A DNA stretch of 64,000 nucleotides from Sodiomyces alkalinus F11 (taxonomy: Eukaryota; Ascomycota; Sordariomycetes; Glomerellales; Plectosphaerellaceae): assembly GCF_003711515.1 (NCBI RefSeq), contig NW_021167079.1, forward strand, positions 5,197,234 through 5,261,233, written 5' to 3'. Positions within the stretch are counted from its first letter, which is position 1; each line of letters begins with the position of its first letter. The notes under the pieces are model-generated. The model was not told where the DNA came from and did no database searches. It worked only from the letters and a program-made list of their open reading frames with translations. The position numbers were made by a program, and so were the translations under genes. Shown here piece by piece: positions 11,347 to 21,331 of the stretch.

Positions 11347-12346
11347 GATGATATCGGCGAGGTGTAGTTGTTGATAGATATAGCGAAAAGAACAGAACGA
11401 GAAACTGCGACACAAGTCGAGAAAATTTCGGGCTTCAAGGAAAGAAGCGGCGAGGATGGTTGGGAGCTCAAATCGCACAACTTCCCGGCGATTCGCGATA
11501 AAAGTCGAATTAGCAGATCCAACGAAAGTCCTGAGAAGATAAACGAAAAAGAAAGCACCAGGCTTCCAACAGGAACGACAGGGAGCTCAGCCTTTTGAGC
11601 TGTGTTCTTTTCGATGTATTTTCCTGGTGACTTTATGTGCAAAAGAGCTTGAGAGAGTTTGTCCTTCTGAACAACCACATGTAGGCGGGGAGATGGGAGG
11701 TGGGAGGTGGGAGGCCTACAATACTTGTAATACCTACTCCAACCGTGTTGCAGGCCCTTGCTGGGCTCCTGCTGGGGGCCAAGAGTCATTCGCCGTCAAT
11801 TGTGGGGCAGAGCTGAGGCCAAATGGTCGGTCCATAGCCGTACCTGACTCCTCCAAAGTACAAAGTAGATACAAAGCAGTCACTGGTGATCCCTACTCTG
11901 TACTTTTGTACAGGCTGGTCACTGGGGCAGGTAAGGTACTCCGCTCCGAACCCTCATCTTCGGAAACAGGCATCCCAAGGCTGAGCTGACCTCCGATATT
12001 CAACCAATGTTATCGCCTTTTCTACCCAAGGTAGGTAGGTACCTTAAGGTACCCTTTAGGAAAAGGTCATTTCTCCGCAGTACCTAAGGTAGGTACCTAG
12101 GTATCCATTCGTAGGATCCACATTTTCTGCCACACTTTACGCGATCCGCGTCGTTCTTCAACTTCGTTCGTGTCTTTCAATCGATTTCCACAGCCTTACT
12201 CATTGCGACAAGTTAGACTGCTCTTTCCCTCAAAACTCTGCGCCAATCTGGGAGATAGGATTACTCGTTTCTCCTTTACCAAATATTTGATTATATCTCC
12301 CTGAATACACGATTCTGACAAAGTTCATCCATTGCACGCCCTAACA
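11347..12346. other. Bidirectional upstream region of XRN1 and HAT2
   Basis: One kilobase separates the two divergent ATGs. A cluster of the palindromic words lies at 12028-12105 (GGTACCTTAAGGTACC, TACCTAAGGTAGGTACCTAGG). No additional gene is supported. Confidence 0.6.
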
Positions 12347-14034
12347 ATGGCGCCCGCTCAGGTGGCCGATGATGTGGATGGTTCGTACGCTCGCTCGCTT
12401 GCTGCACAACATGCCACGCACCCTCAAAGCTTGTAGCAAACACGATCTTCTAATACTTGTCTAGTGGATATGCAAGTTGCAGATGAAGATGAGAACCAGG
12501 AGCAGATCCTCATCAATGAAGGTTGGTACCTATCAGCATCCAGTTACATGGAGAGCGATCCTCGTTTAACAGCTTGCCAGAGTACAAGACATGGAAGAAG
12601 AACAGCCCTTTCCTCTATGATATGATTCTAAGGTGAGCACACTCTATGTCGGATACTCTGAAAATCCCGCCCTTAGAGGCTAATTGACCAAAAAACAAAA
12701 AGCACCGCTCTCGAGTGGCCGACCCTGACAACGCAATGGTTTCCCGACGTCAAGGAACCCGAGGGCAAAAACTACCGTGTTCACCGTCTGCTTCTTGGTA
12801 CCCACACGGCTGAAAGTATGCCAAATTACGTTCAGATAGCCGAGGTTGAAATACCCAAATCAGTCGAACCAAACGCCGACGATCTTGACGAGGAACGGGG
12901 GGAGATTGGCGGCTACGGGAAGTCGGGAAGCACTGCTCCCATCCGGTTCAACATTGTCCAGAAGATCGACCACCCCGGTGAGATCAACAAGGCACGCTAC
13001 CAGCCTCAGAACCCCGACCTCATTGCCACGCTCTGCGTTGATGGGAAGATTCTCATCTTCGATCGCACCAAACACAGCTCGATGCCCGAGGGGAAGGTCA
13101 GCCCCGAAGTCGAGCTCGTTGGTCACAAGCAAGAGGGCTACGGCTTGAGCTGGAACCCGCACGAGGCCGGTTGCCTAGCATCGGGAAGCGAGGATACGAC
13201 CGTCTGTCTCTGGTGAGTCAAGTCCGGGTTGTGGGACGAGCCCCTTAAAAAGAACCTGGTCCGGACATTCATTGGTGCTAACATTCCGCCTTCGCAGGGA
13301 CCTCAAAACGCTACAAGAGGGCAGTCGGATCCTCAAACCCTCGAGGAAATACACACACCATACGCAGATTGTGAATGACGTGCAGTATCATCCCGTCTCG
13401 AAGAGCCTCATCGGAACCGTCTCGGACGATTTGACGATGAAGATCATCGACGTCCGCCTCCCTGACACCGACAAGTCTGCCGTCACGGCCAAAGGCGGTC
13501 ATGCGGATGCGATCAATGCCCTGTCCTTCAACCCCACATCGGAGGTGCTGGTTGCGACGGCGTCCGCAGACAAGACGATCGGGATCTGGGACCTGCGAAA
13601 CGTCAAGGAGAAAATCCACACACTGGAGGGCCACAACGATGCAGTCACATCTCTATCGTGGCATCCGCAAGAGGCAGGCATCCTCGGAAGCGGTAGCTAC
13701 GATCGTCGCATCATCTTCTGGGACCTCTCCAGGGTCGGAGAGGAGCAGTTACCTGAGGACATGGAGGATGGACCCCCCGAATTGTATGTGTTTCTTGAGC
13801 TGGCGCCCTTTCCCCTTCTTTTTCCCCCCTTGTACGCCGCGTTTACTAATTCATCACAGGCTCTTCATGCACGGAGGACACACGAATCACCTCGCCGACT
13901 TTTCTTGGAACCCGAACGACCCCTGGCTGGTGTGCAGCGCCGCGGAGGATAACCTATTACAGGTCTGGCGGGTGGCTGAATCGATTGTTGGTCGAGACGA
14001 AGCGGATTTGCCGTTGGATGAGATTGACCGGTAG
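12347..14034 (+). CDS. hat2: HAT2 / RbAp46-48 / MSI1-type WD40 histone chaperone
   Basis: Subunit of the type B histone H4 acetyltransferase (HAT1-HAT2), and in the RbAp48 family also a histone-binding subunit of CAF-1-like and deacetylase complexes. Six exons: 12347-12380, 12465-12521, 12581-12632, 12703-13212, 13298-13783 and 13860-14034. All junctions are in phase and the product is 437 aa. The N-terminal helix motif [18 protein letters not shown] is diagnostic and is assembled across two introns. It is followed by [13 protein letters not shown] and seven WD40 blades, with [37 protein letters not shown] and [12 protein letters not shown] visible. The acidic loop [18 protein letters not shown] before the last blade is the histone-binding PP-loop region of the family. 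Start context is AACAATGGC. The first donor is GTTCGT, less common but also used in NRP1. Confidence 0.95.
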
Positions 14035-15191
14035 ATATAGATATCAACGGTCCGAGTCGGCACATTGGAGCCTTGCTTGGCATAGGTGTAAGCGGGTGGT
14101 CGGCGTTGGTTGGAGAATGAAAAAGACAGAGATCTGGGTCAGAACCACCTTATGAGCCTGAGTTGGGACTGAGCTGCCACTTCATATAGGCTAATCATCT
14201 GACTTGCATAACCCTACGGATCTTTTATAATACGCTCTACAGCCCACGCAGTTATATACTGATGGCATTTATGCTGTACAGTTGTACTTATTCCCGGGTG
14301 ACCCTACTCCATAGCATGTGTTTTGTCTCTGGAGGAATGCTATGGTGATACAGATATCACCGGGATATCTGTTCTGCCCTGTTGAAAAGGAGAAATACCA
14401 AGTTCAGATAACGTGGTGTAAGTACTGAAGGCAATGATCGTGTCATAGTTGTTAGTTGCCGTGGGAGACGGGCAAAGCTTGAACACACAGAACTTCACTG
14501 TTGCTCTGCTTCTCGCCGTATGAGCTCTTCCATATCATTATATCACTACAAGATGGCAAGGAATTGCGAGATGGGCAGTCCTACAGGTTCAGGGGATAGA
14601 AACTCCGCTTGACCTGGGAAGGCGCGCGGTAGATGCATTAGCTACCTATCGTGCTCCTTTCCTCCCCAGACACGTGAGAATCACAAATACCAGAAGACGG
14701 ACTTGCCTTAAGGGGTACATCCACCCTTGGGTAACATGTAGCTCTAGCTCCGTGTTATATCTCTTACCGCAATAACAACCCTTAACTAAGTTATACTCTT
14801 TTCCCTCTTTTTTTTTTCTCGCGGCTTAACCCTACTATCTTCAACCCCTTTAACAATGCCACGCTGGTCCTGGTCCAGGTAACAATGCCAATGCAGACAA
14901 ATAAGAGAGGCAGCCATTCCACTCGGCTATAGACTGAATACCTTTACAATAAGAGTACTAGTCCCATTATCCCGCCCTGGTAAGGTATGTATACACTTAT
15001 CGTCGCTTCTCTTGATGGGCGTTTAACTGTCGACCTTTAACCCTCCAAGGCTTCTCGAGAGCTACTGATATGCCCACCTCCCTTGACCTCCCTTGGTTCT
15101 CAGCATCTGACAACGACAATAGATTTCCTTTTCTTGTCCAGGCTTTACAGGCCCCGGGTTCGATCTAGTGTCATACCGACCCCCTCACAAG
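14035..15191. other. Intergenic region between HAT2 and the F-box-like gene
   Basis: Contains the HAT2 3' flank with a nested inverted repeat at 14293-14364 (separate entry), then the upstream region of the next gene with a T-rich stretch near 14805-14818. No gene is supported. Confidence 0.55.
14293..14364. repeat. Nested inverted repeat downstream of HAT2
   Basis: CCATAGCAT (14309-14317) pairs perfectly with ATGCTATGG (14337-14345) around a 19-nt loop. CCCGGGTGA (14293-14301) and TCACCGGG (14357-14364) flank it as a second, imperfect inverted pair. It lies about 260 bp after the HAT2 stop. It could fold as a 3' hairpin or be the relic of a small element; nothing more can be said. Confidence 0.45.
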
Positions 15192-17411
15192 ATGAACATC
15201 GCACCATTCAAGGGGCTGCCCCTAGCCCCGGCAAACGTTGAGATGAGCCATTTTGATGCCTACATCAAGGAGACCAGAGATATCCTCCAAGCGCAGCATC
15301 CGTGTCAGATCGTCACGCCGGATATGCTCGCCGCTGCTATCCAGACTCGCGCTCGCGCCGAGTTAGCTCAGATACGAGAGCGCGAGAAAGCCCGCCAACA
15401 AGCCACTGAAGAAGACCTCCAGATGGCCGGCATCGTCAACGACGAGGAGGTCATCAACGAGTCCCTCAAACACGGCGTCGAAGCGCAGGACTGGCACGAG
15501 GCCGAGGCCCACGACGTCTCAGAGCAGGAGCGCGTCAAGCGCATCAAGCTCGAAAACCCCGTCTTCACTCTCCAGGACGACATGGGAGGCATGGCCATGA
15601 GCTTCAACCTCATCGACAAACTATCCGAGAACGTCGAGCTCGCCGTCAACCTCGGTCTGCATCTCGACCCCGCCGACGTCGTCCACCTCTTTTCCGTGAG
15701 CAAGAGGTTCAACCGGACCATCAGCGGCAACATGACCTCCTCCATCCGGACCTGGGTGCGCGAGCACGCCGGGGAGAGCAGCGAGATCTTCTCTTTCAAG
15801 CTCTACCGTCACCTCTGCATCCGAGACCCGGCCGGCCGCACCAACGCCTTCGCCGCCGAACATCCCGACCCTGTCGACCCGGACCAGCAGGCCATTCGCC
15901 ACGTCCCTTCGCTGCGCTGGTACCACATGGTCGTGCTTCGTGAACGCTGCGTGGACGATATCGTCGATGCCTTGGAGCGATCTGGGTACTACCTCCCCCG
16001 TGGCATGGAAAAGACACTGAAGAAAATGTGGCTCCTCATGGACGTCGCCACCACAAAGGGCCGTCGCGACATGATCGGCAATACGGCGCTCTGGTCAAAA
16101 ACAGACCTGTACCATGCCCAGTTATTCATCGTCAAGCTGAACATGTTCTTCAGCGACCCCATCTTCCTCCCCCGTGACGGCAACTCCCTCCCCAGGCTCC
16201 TGCTCGGCCAGCGGGGCCTCTATAGGCTCTGGCAAGCTCTGACCGACCGTGCCTGGACCAAGCCCCGAGAGGTCACCGAGCTCAAGGTCCGGTATGACTA
16301 CATCCCTACCTACCCACAGTTCCGCCGGGCCCTGTTCGGCGAGACCGTCTTTGGCGTCCACCCTTACGAGGTTGGTGTTGTTCACCTCGAGGGTTGGGGT
16401 CGCGGGTCTGGCCATCTCATGCGCCCGGACGAGTTGATAGTCGAGGAAGCTAATCGCCGAGTCTTCACTGTCGATAAGCATATCATTTACATGATCCTCT
16501 GGGGACCCGTCGAGAAAGGCCCCTTTCGCAAGAGAGCTCGCAGCGAAAGTGAAAGCGACAGCGACAGCTCCCCCGTCACTACCATACCCTCCGCTGCAGC
16601 TGCTGCCGCCGTCGTTGATGCTAGTACTGGTATTATTAACCATGCCGTATCCGAGGAGTTGGTCATCAGCTCAGACGATGAGGCAGACAGCGAGTGCGAA
16701 GATGGCTATTACTACGACGATGATGAGGACGACGATGATTTGCTGACCGAAGAAGAGAAGATCCCCAACTGGACCGACCTTCTCCCCTTTGAGAAATCCA
16801 TCATCATGCTGGAAAACGTCGACCCTGTCAACGCCGAGCGCCAATTCCTCTTCCAGCGACAAGCCGACCTCCAAGCCTCCAGTGCTGGCTTCGGAACCAA
16901 CCGGCGCGGCGAGGGAGACGGTGAGGACGACGGGACCAATGAAGAAGGAGGAGAAGGAGGAGAAGGAGGAGAAGAAGAAGAAGAAGAAGAAGAAGACGGC
17001 CTCGATTTCTCCGCCCTCCCAAATCCAGATGACAGAGACCCACGCCGCGTTGATATCCTCTCCGCGCCGGTTCATCGCGCCGCGGTTCCCGGCGACGCCC
17101 CGGTGACCGCCGCCATCCAAGTCGCCCTCGACGCGGCCGCTCGAACCGCCGCGCCAGATGCCGGCACCGATGAGGACGTCCGCGATCATGTCACCCGTAT
17201 GTTCTTCGGGCCGGTCGGAACTCCCGACGAGCCGGATCTCCTTGCCCGCGCCGATCGCGCCTGGGACGACTACGAAGCGGAGGATCTCGACCCGGATTGG
17301 CGTGCCTATGTCGAGGAGATCAACGCACCCGATGACGAAGACTTCGACGATTTTGACAATGTGCTCTTCTACCACCGCGGCGATGGCTATGGGAGCGAGT
17401 ATGACGGTTAG
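15192..17411 (+). CDS. F-box-like protein with acidic C-terminal half
   Basis: Single-exon gene of 739 aa from the first ATG (MNIAPFKGLPLAP); the frame continues upstream only to a GTG. A helical, charged segment (about residues 52-75) is followed by an F-box-like motif at about 138-178 (LDPADVVHLFSVSKRFNRTIS). Then comes a region rich in conserved-looking aromatic and basic residues (RWYHMVVLRERCVDDIVDALERSGYY, MIGNTALWSKTDLYHAQLFIVKLNMFFSDP) up to DKHIIYMILWG near 440. The rest is disordered and acidic: a Ser/Asp stretch, DDDEDDDDLL, and a Glu/Gly run at about 583-602. An SCF substrate-adaptor role is inferred only from the F-box-like motif. The central domain is of unknown function to me. 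Confidence 0.75.
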   Translation: MNIAPFKGLPLAPANVEMSHFDAYIKETRDILQAQHPCQIVTPDMLAAAIQTRARAELAQIREREKARQQATEEDLQMAGIVNDEEVINESLKHGVEAQDWHEAEAHDVSEQERVKRIKLENPVFTLQDDMGGMAMSFNLIDKLSENVELAVNLGLHLDPADVVHLFSVSKRFNRTISGNMTSSIRTWVREHAGESSEIFSFKLYRHLCIRDPAGRTNAFAAEHPDPVDPDQQAIRHVPSLRWYHMVVLRERCVDDIVDALERSGYYLPRGMEKTLKKMWLLMDVATTKGRRDMIGNTALWSKTDLYHAQLFIVKLNMFFSDPIFLPRDGNSLPRLLLGQRGLYRLWQALTDRAWTKPREVTELKVRYDYIPTYPQFRRALFGETVFGVHPYEVGVVHLEGWGRGSGHLMRPDELIVEEANRRVFTVDKHIIYMILWGPVEKGPFRKRARSESESDSDSSPVTTIPSAAAAAAVVDASTGIINHAVSEELVISSDDEADSECEDGYYYDDDEDDDDLLTEEEKIPNWTDLLPFEKSIIMLENVDPVNAERQFLFQRQADLQASSAGFGTNRRGEGDGEDDGTNEEGGEGGEGGEEEEEEEEDGLDFSALPNPDDRDPRRVDILSAPVHRAAVPGDAPVTAAIQVALDAAARTAAPDAGTDEDVRDHVTRMFFGPVGTPDEPDLLARADRAWDDYEAEDLDPDWRAYVEEINAPDDEDFDDFDNVLFYHRGDGYGSEYDG
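16939..16998 (+). repeat. GAA/GGA trinucleotide tract inside the F-box-like gene
   Basis: Purine-only run of GAA, GAG and GGA units coding for a Glu/Gly tract in the acidic C-terminal half of the protein. The frame is kept because the units are triplets. Such tracts often vary in length between strains. Confidence 0.7.
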
Positions 17412-19063
17412 TGAACTGGAAGTGTCGTGGGTAACGCAGAACGGAAGTGGGACGGCTAGGGGACAAATTCTCACATACATTGGAACTTGACCATAATGTC
17501 TCCTCACATCGTATGGCGGTCGCACGAAGGGATGGATGCTGGATGCTGGATGGTCATGGTGGCCCATCAGTGTAGAACGATCCCATATGCACGGTATTTC
17601 TGCTTCCGAGCCGAGTTTACCAAGTCGCTTCAGGCTTGCCTATGCTGGACATGGTAAATAATAGCTCTGGGCCGAGGTTGGCTAAGTCAGTATAATAAAC
17701 ACTCAGACACCATCCATCATCATCGCTACCTAGGCCTTGATGTTCGAGGGTGTTATTAGGTCCAAGGCCATGTCGGGTTAAATAACACTCATCGAATATC
17801 CTCCCTTCCGGCACCATCCGCCCTGCTCTGCTTACCTCGAGGGCTGCACGCCAGATGTCCCTACAACGGGAACCCGAGTTTGCAGTCCGTGACACGATGG
17901 ATCCAAGAAACATGGCGATGAGGTGTGTGTCTTGTGCCTATGGTAGGGAAGAAAAGGAATGAACCATGCGGACAACACAGTCCATGCGACCCTTTCCACC
18001 TTGCTTCTGTATTGAATGCGGACAAAGACAACGAGACGGGACAAAAGTAGGAGAAAATCAACAAGAAAAGAAAAGAAAGCATGCCAAAATTTCAGGACAT
18101 GGGAGCTATGATCGCGCATTCTACAAAATGCGTGGGAATTAAACAGCCAGCCCTCCTGATCCTTGTTCACTCCCCGACTCCCCCGTTTCCCCGTTGCAAC
18201 CAACTCTGCCGCCAACCCAACCGTATAGAAATCCGTCTTACAGCGGGTAGAGTCAAAGCCAAAGCCAAATGCCGAGCAACTGAAAGGGCGAGATGGAAGA
18301 AAAGAACAAGGCGAGAGTAAAATAAACGTTCGGGTTTCTGTGATATGTGATAGCGCGGGAGAGGGGCTTGTATGGAGTTTGATGAGAAAAATGACAGACA
18401 ATGTAGAATCAAGGAAGGGGACAAAAGATTAAAAAGAAGAGAGAAAAGGAAGGGCAAAGAAAGAACGCGAAAGAAAAAGAAAAACAGAACCAAGATATCA
18501 CACCGAGCCAAGATATTCCCTCTTTCCACTCCCTTCGCTATGCATCTCTCCTCCCCTGATCCGGCCCTTCTGGACCATCAAACCATGAAAGCCGTACGCA
18601 TGCGAGCCCGTACCAGAGGGGCATGAGGCTGTATGCACGATCCGATCCCAAACCCCTCCAGATGATAGCCAGCCCATGTATACTGACCAATGCTCGTCGA
18701 CAACAAAGCAACTCCGAGGACTTATCCGAGTTCCGTCCGGTTATAGTAACACTCCTTTTCTCTTGTCCTGCCTTGCAAACTTTTTGTTCTGTTCCGAGTC
18801 CAGGGGTATTCCGACAATATTCCGGGTCCACGAATCTTCCCAACCTAACCATTCACTTCCTCGAAACAAAGAAAAGAAAAAACAAGAAGCGGATGGGAGG
18901 CTTTCATCGCAATCTGAAAGTGATGGTGAGGATGCTGACCGACGCCAGATGAAGTCGTCCTCTAACTCATCGAGGGCGCATTTCAGCGATCCAGTCGAAT
19001 GCAAAACGTAATCACGAGACGAGCAGACGATCTCATGATGGCCTCAAGACCGTTTGAAAGGAT
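17412..19063. other. Convergent intergenic region, purine-rich on the plus strand
   Basis: Lies between the F-box-like stop and the NRP1 stop. A G/A-rich block at about 18410-18495 reads as a pyrimidine tract on the NRP1 sense strand. Open frames here are low-complexity Lys/Arg/Glu runs without coding character. No gene is supported. Confidence 0.55.
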
Positions 19064-21331
19064 TTAGGCGGGCGACTTGCTGGGGGGAGCAGAACCGCCG
19101 TTCTGGCGGGCATCCCCACCACCGACAGAGAGACCTCCAATTCCACTGGAAAGGAAGGCGAACGGGTCGCTCTCATTCTGGGCATAGAAGTTGTTGGACG
19201 GTCCAGCAGACGCAGGTCCATTAGAGGCAGACTGGAAGGCAGCCTCAGCGGCGCGACTGTCAAAAGGGCCCGCCGAATGGGATCCAGGGGCGGGTCCAAA
19301 CTGGTTGGTGTTTAGAGAGGATGGATAAGGAGCCGCACCGCCGCCCAAGCCCGAGGGAAGAGCGTACGTGCTGGGAGGGCCGCCAAAATGCTGACCGCCA
19401 TACCCTCCACTGGAGCCGAAATTTCCTCCCGCCGAGCCGAAAGGACCGGGGCCAGGAGCGCCGCCCATGGATCCCTGATTCATGCCGTAGCTGGAAGAAC
19501 CATCCATCTGCGCAGGGTAACCGCCCGAGTCGGCCACGACGGCTGCGCCGGCACGGCTGGCGCCGCAACGAAGGCAGCAAACGTTCTTGGCAAAATTGTG
19601 GTAACCGCATACCTCGTTACCACACTTCCAGTCGCCAGCGCGGAAGGGGACGACACCGCTACCACCCATGCGACCGCCACCATGTCCCATGTGGCCATGG
19701 TGATGCTGAGGGGGGGGCATCATCTGCGGAGGCCCATAGCCACTGTAGCCGTATCCCATATCGCCAGTCGGGGCAGCGCCAATGGCAGGGAACGAGCACC
19801 GGAAGCAGGCCGTGCGTCGCTGGAAGTTGGAAAAGCCGCAAGACGGGCAGGTCCAGTCGCCAGGTCGAGGTCGGTTCTTGCTCGGTGGGAAAGGAGTCAA
19901 AATCTCAGCAGCACGGTCAAGGACACGGCTGGACGACGGGGACACCTCGATCGCCTTTTCGTTCAGAGCGCGACCATTCATGCACAAACTCTCAGCAGCC
20001 TGTGCTGTGTTAGCCACCAAAAAGTAACCTGGGAAAATGGAGTTGAGGGAAATTCAGAGTGGTAAGAACAGAGCGGGAAGAACGTAAAAAAAAAATCACA
20101 GGCTCTCTCCCACAAGGAGAGTCGGCGGGGTATCGGGAATGTGAAACAGAAGGCTAGAAAGGAAATACGAACCTCTTCGTGAGAGGAGAACACAGCAAAG
20201 CCACTGCCAGTGGGCTTATGTTGTTCGGGTGTACGGAGAGTCCAGAAGGCAATGGGACGGCCGCCGAACTGAGTAAACCAGCTCTCGAGTTCGGACTGGG
20301 TAGTATCATGGGGGAGACCCGACATGTGGAGAACCTTGCTCCGCTCCGAGAGGAAAGCACGAACATCAGCCCGTGCATCCATGGGACGGGTGAGGACATC
20401 CGGGTGCTCATGGGGCGGTTGAGACTTTCTAATAAGCCCTCGGAGGACGCGAGTGAGCGTGACGGCCTCCTCCATAGCACGGCGAGGCGATGCAGGGGCC
20501 AGCGCTTGAAGATGGAAGGGTAGGTTATGCTTGATCGGAGCGCTCGTCTGAATAGGCTCGACTTCGAGGGCAGCGCAGATGTTGGAGAGCATCGAGGGTC
20601 CGAAGGGCAGCGACTCCGGATGGTGTTGTTGCCATCTCTGGTATTCAGTACGGAGGTCGAACGTTCGCGAGTGCTGGAGGTAAGGCGGAAGAACCACAGC
20701 TTTGTCACGAGCCTCGCGGGGTAGCTGGACCCGTAGATCCCAAGCGTCGAGAGTGACGAAGACGAAGTCGAGATTTTGCGATGTCAAGTACTCGTTGGCA
20801 AAAGCATCGAAGCGATTAATCGCATCTCGGAAAGTTCCCGCGTTCCTAACATGTTCCCAGGTCAAAGTGGTCAAGCTCGCTAGAAGTTCAACGGTCAGCC
20901 TTCCAATTTTTTACATCAATTTTCCAGAAAAGATCTCGTCAGATATTGGGCTGACCTGGCCGGTCGATGCCTTGGAGATGGTTGGGAGGTATAGAAAATC
21001 TCGCCGGGGCGCTACTCACTGCAAAGCGGAGTGATTGGCGTGTTGATTGGCTTGACAAGAACGCTCTCACGAGTGATCTGGAGGACAGGTGCGTTAGCAA
21101 AGAAAACGCGTAAAAGGGCGCGAAAGGAGAGAGACTTGGAAAGGGGTCAAATGTAGAGGGCCAGCCACTCACTTCCTCGAGCGACTTGGCATCGAGAAGG
21201 ATCCAGCCGAGTTCAATGACCTCGGCGGAATCCTTGGTGACGTAGACGCCGTGTTCATCGCAGGTAGTAGCGACGTGAATCACGACATAACGATCGATGT
21301 TGAGCGGTGAGCCCGGTTGCGATGCCGACAT
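19064..21331 (-). CDS. nrp1: NRP1-type RNA-binding protein (nuclease-like fold, RRM, two RanBP2 zinc fingers)
   Basis: Four exons: 21173-21331, 21020-21077, 20173-20879 and 19064-19999. All are in phase, giving 619 aa. The N-terminal 200 residues resemble a DEDDh exonuclease fold (YVVIHVATTCDEHGVYVT, VIELGWILLDAKSLEE, PITPLCTSLTTLTWEHV, FVTLDAWDLRVQLP). The first acidic motif D-x-E is replaced by H19-V-A21, so it is probably not catalytic. An RRM follows at about 254-328 (VLHMSGLPHDTTQSELESWF, GSGFAVFSSHEE). Two RanBP2-type fingers come next: C359-C362-C373-C376 after GDW, and C434-C439-C450-C453 after AGDW. The C-terminus is Gly/Ser/Pro-rich. S. cerevisiae Nrp1 is a stress-granule RNA-binding protein; a similar role is inferred. 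The introns fall in or next to conserved blocks, which supports the joins. Confidence 0.9.

Noticed and set aside
15168..15191. Eight-residue N-terminal extension of the F-box-like protein
   Set aside because: It would begin with GTG; the first ATG at 15192 is the better nuclear start.
16671..17567. Long open frame (298 codons) on the minus strand
   Set aside because: It is antisense to the acidic tail of the F-box-like gene; its poly-Phe/Ser run is just the complement of the GAA/GAG tract.
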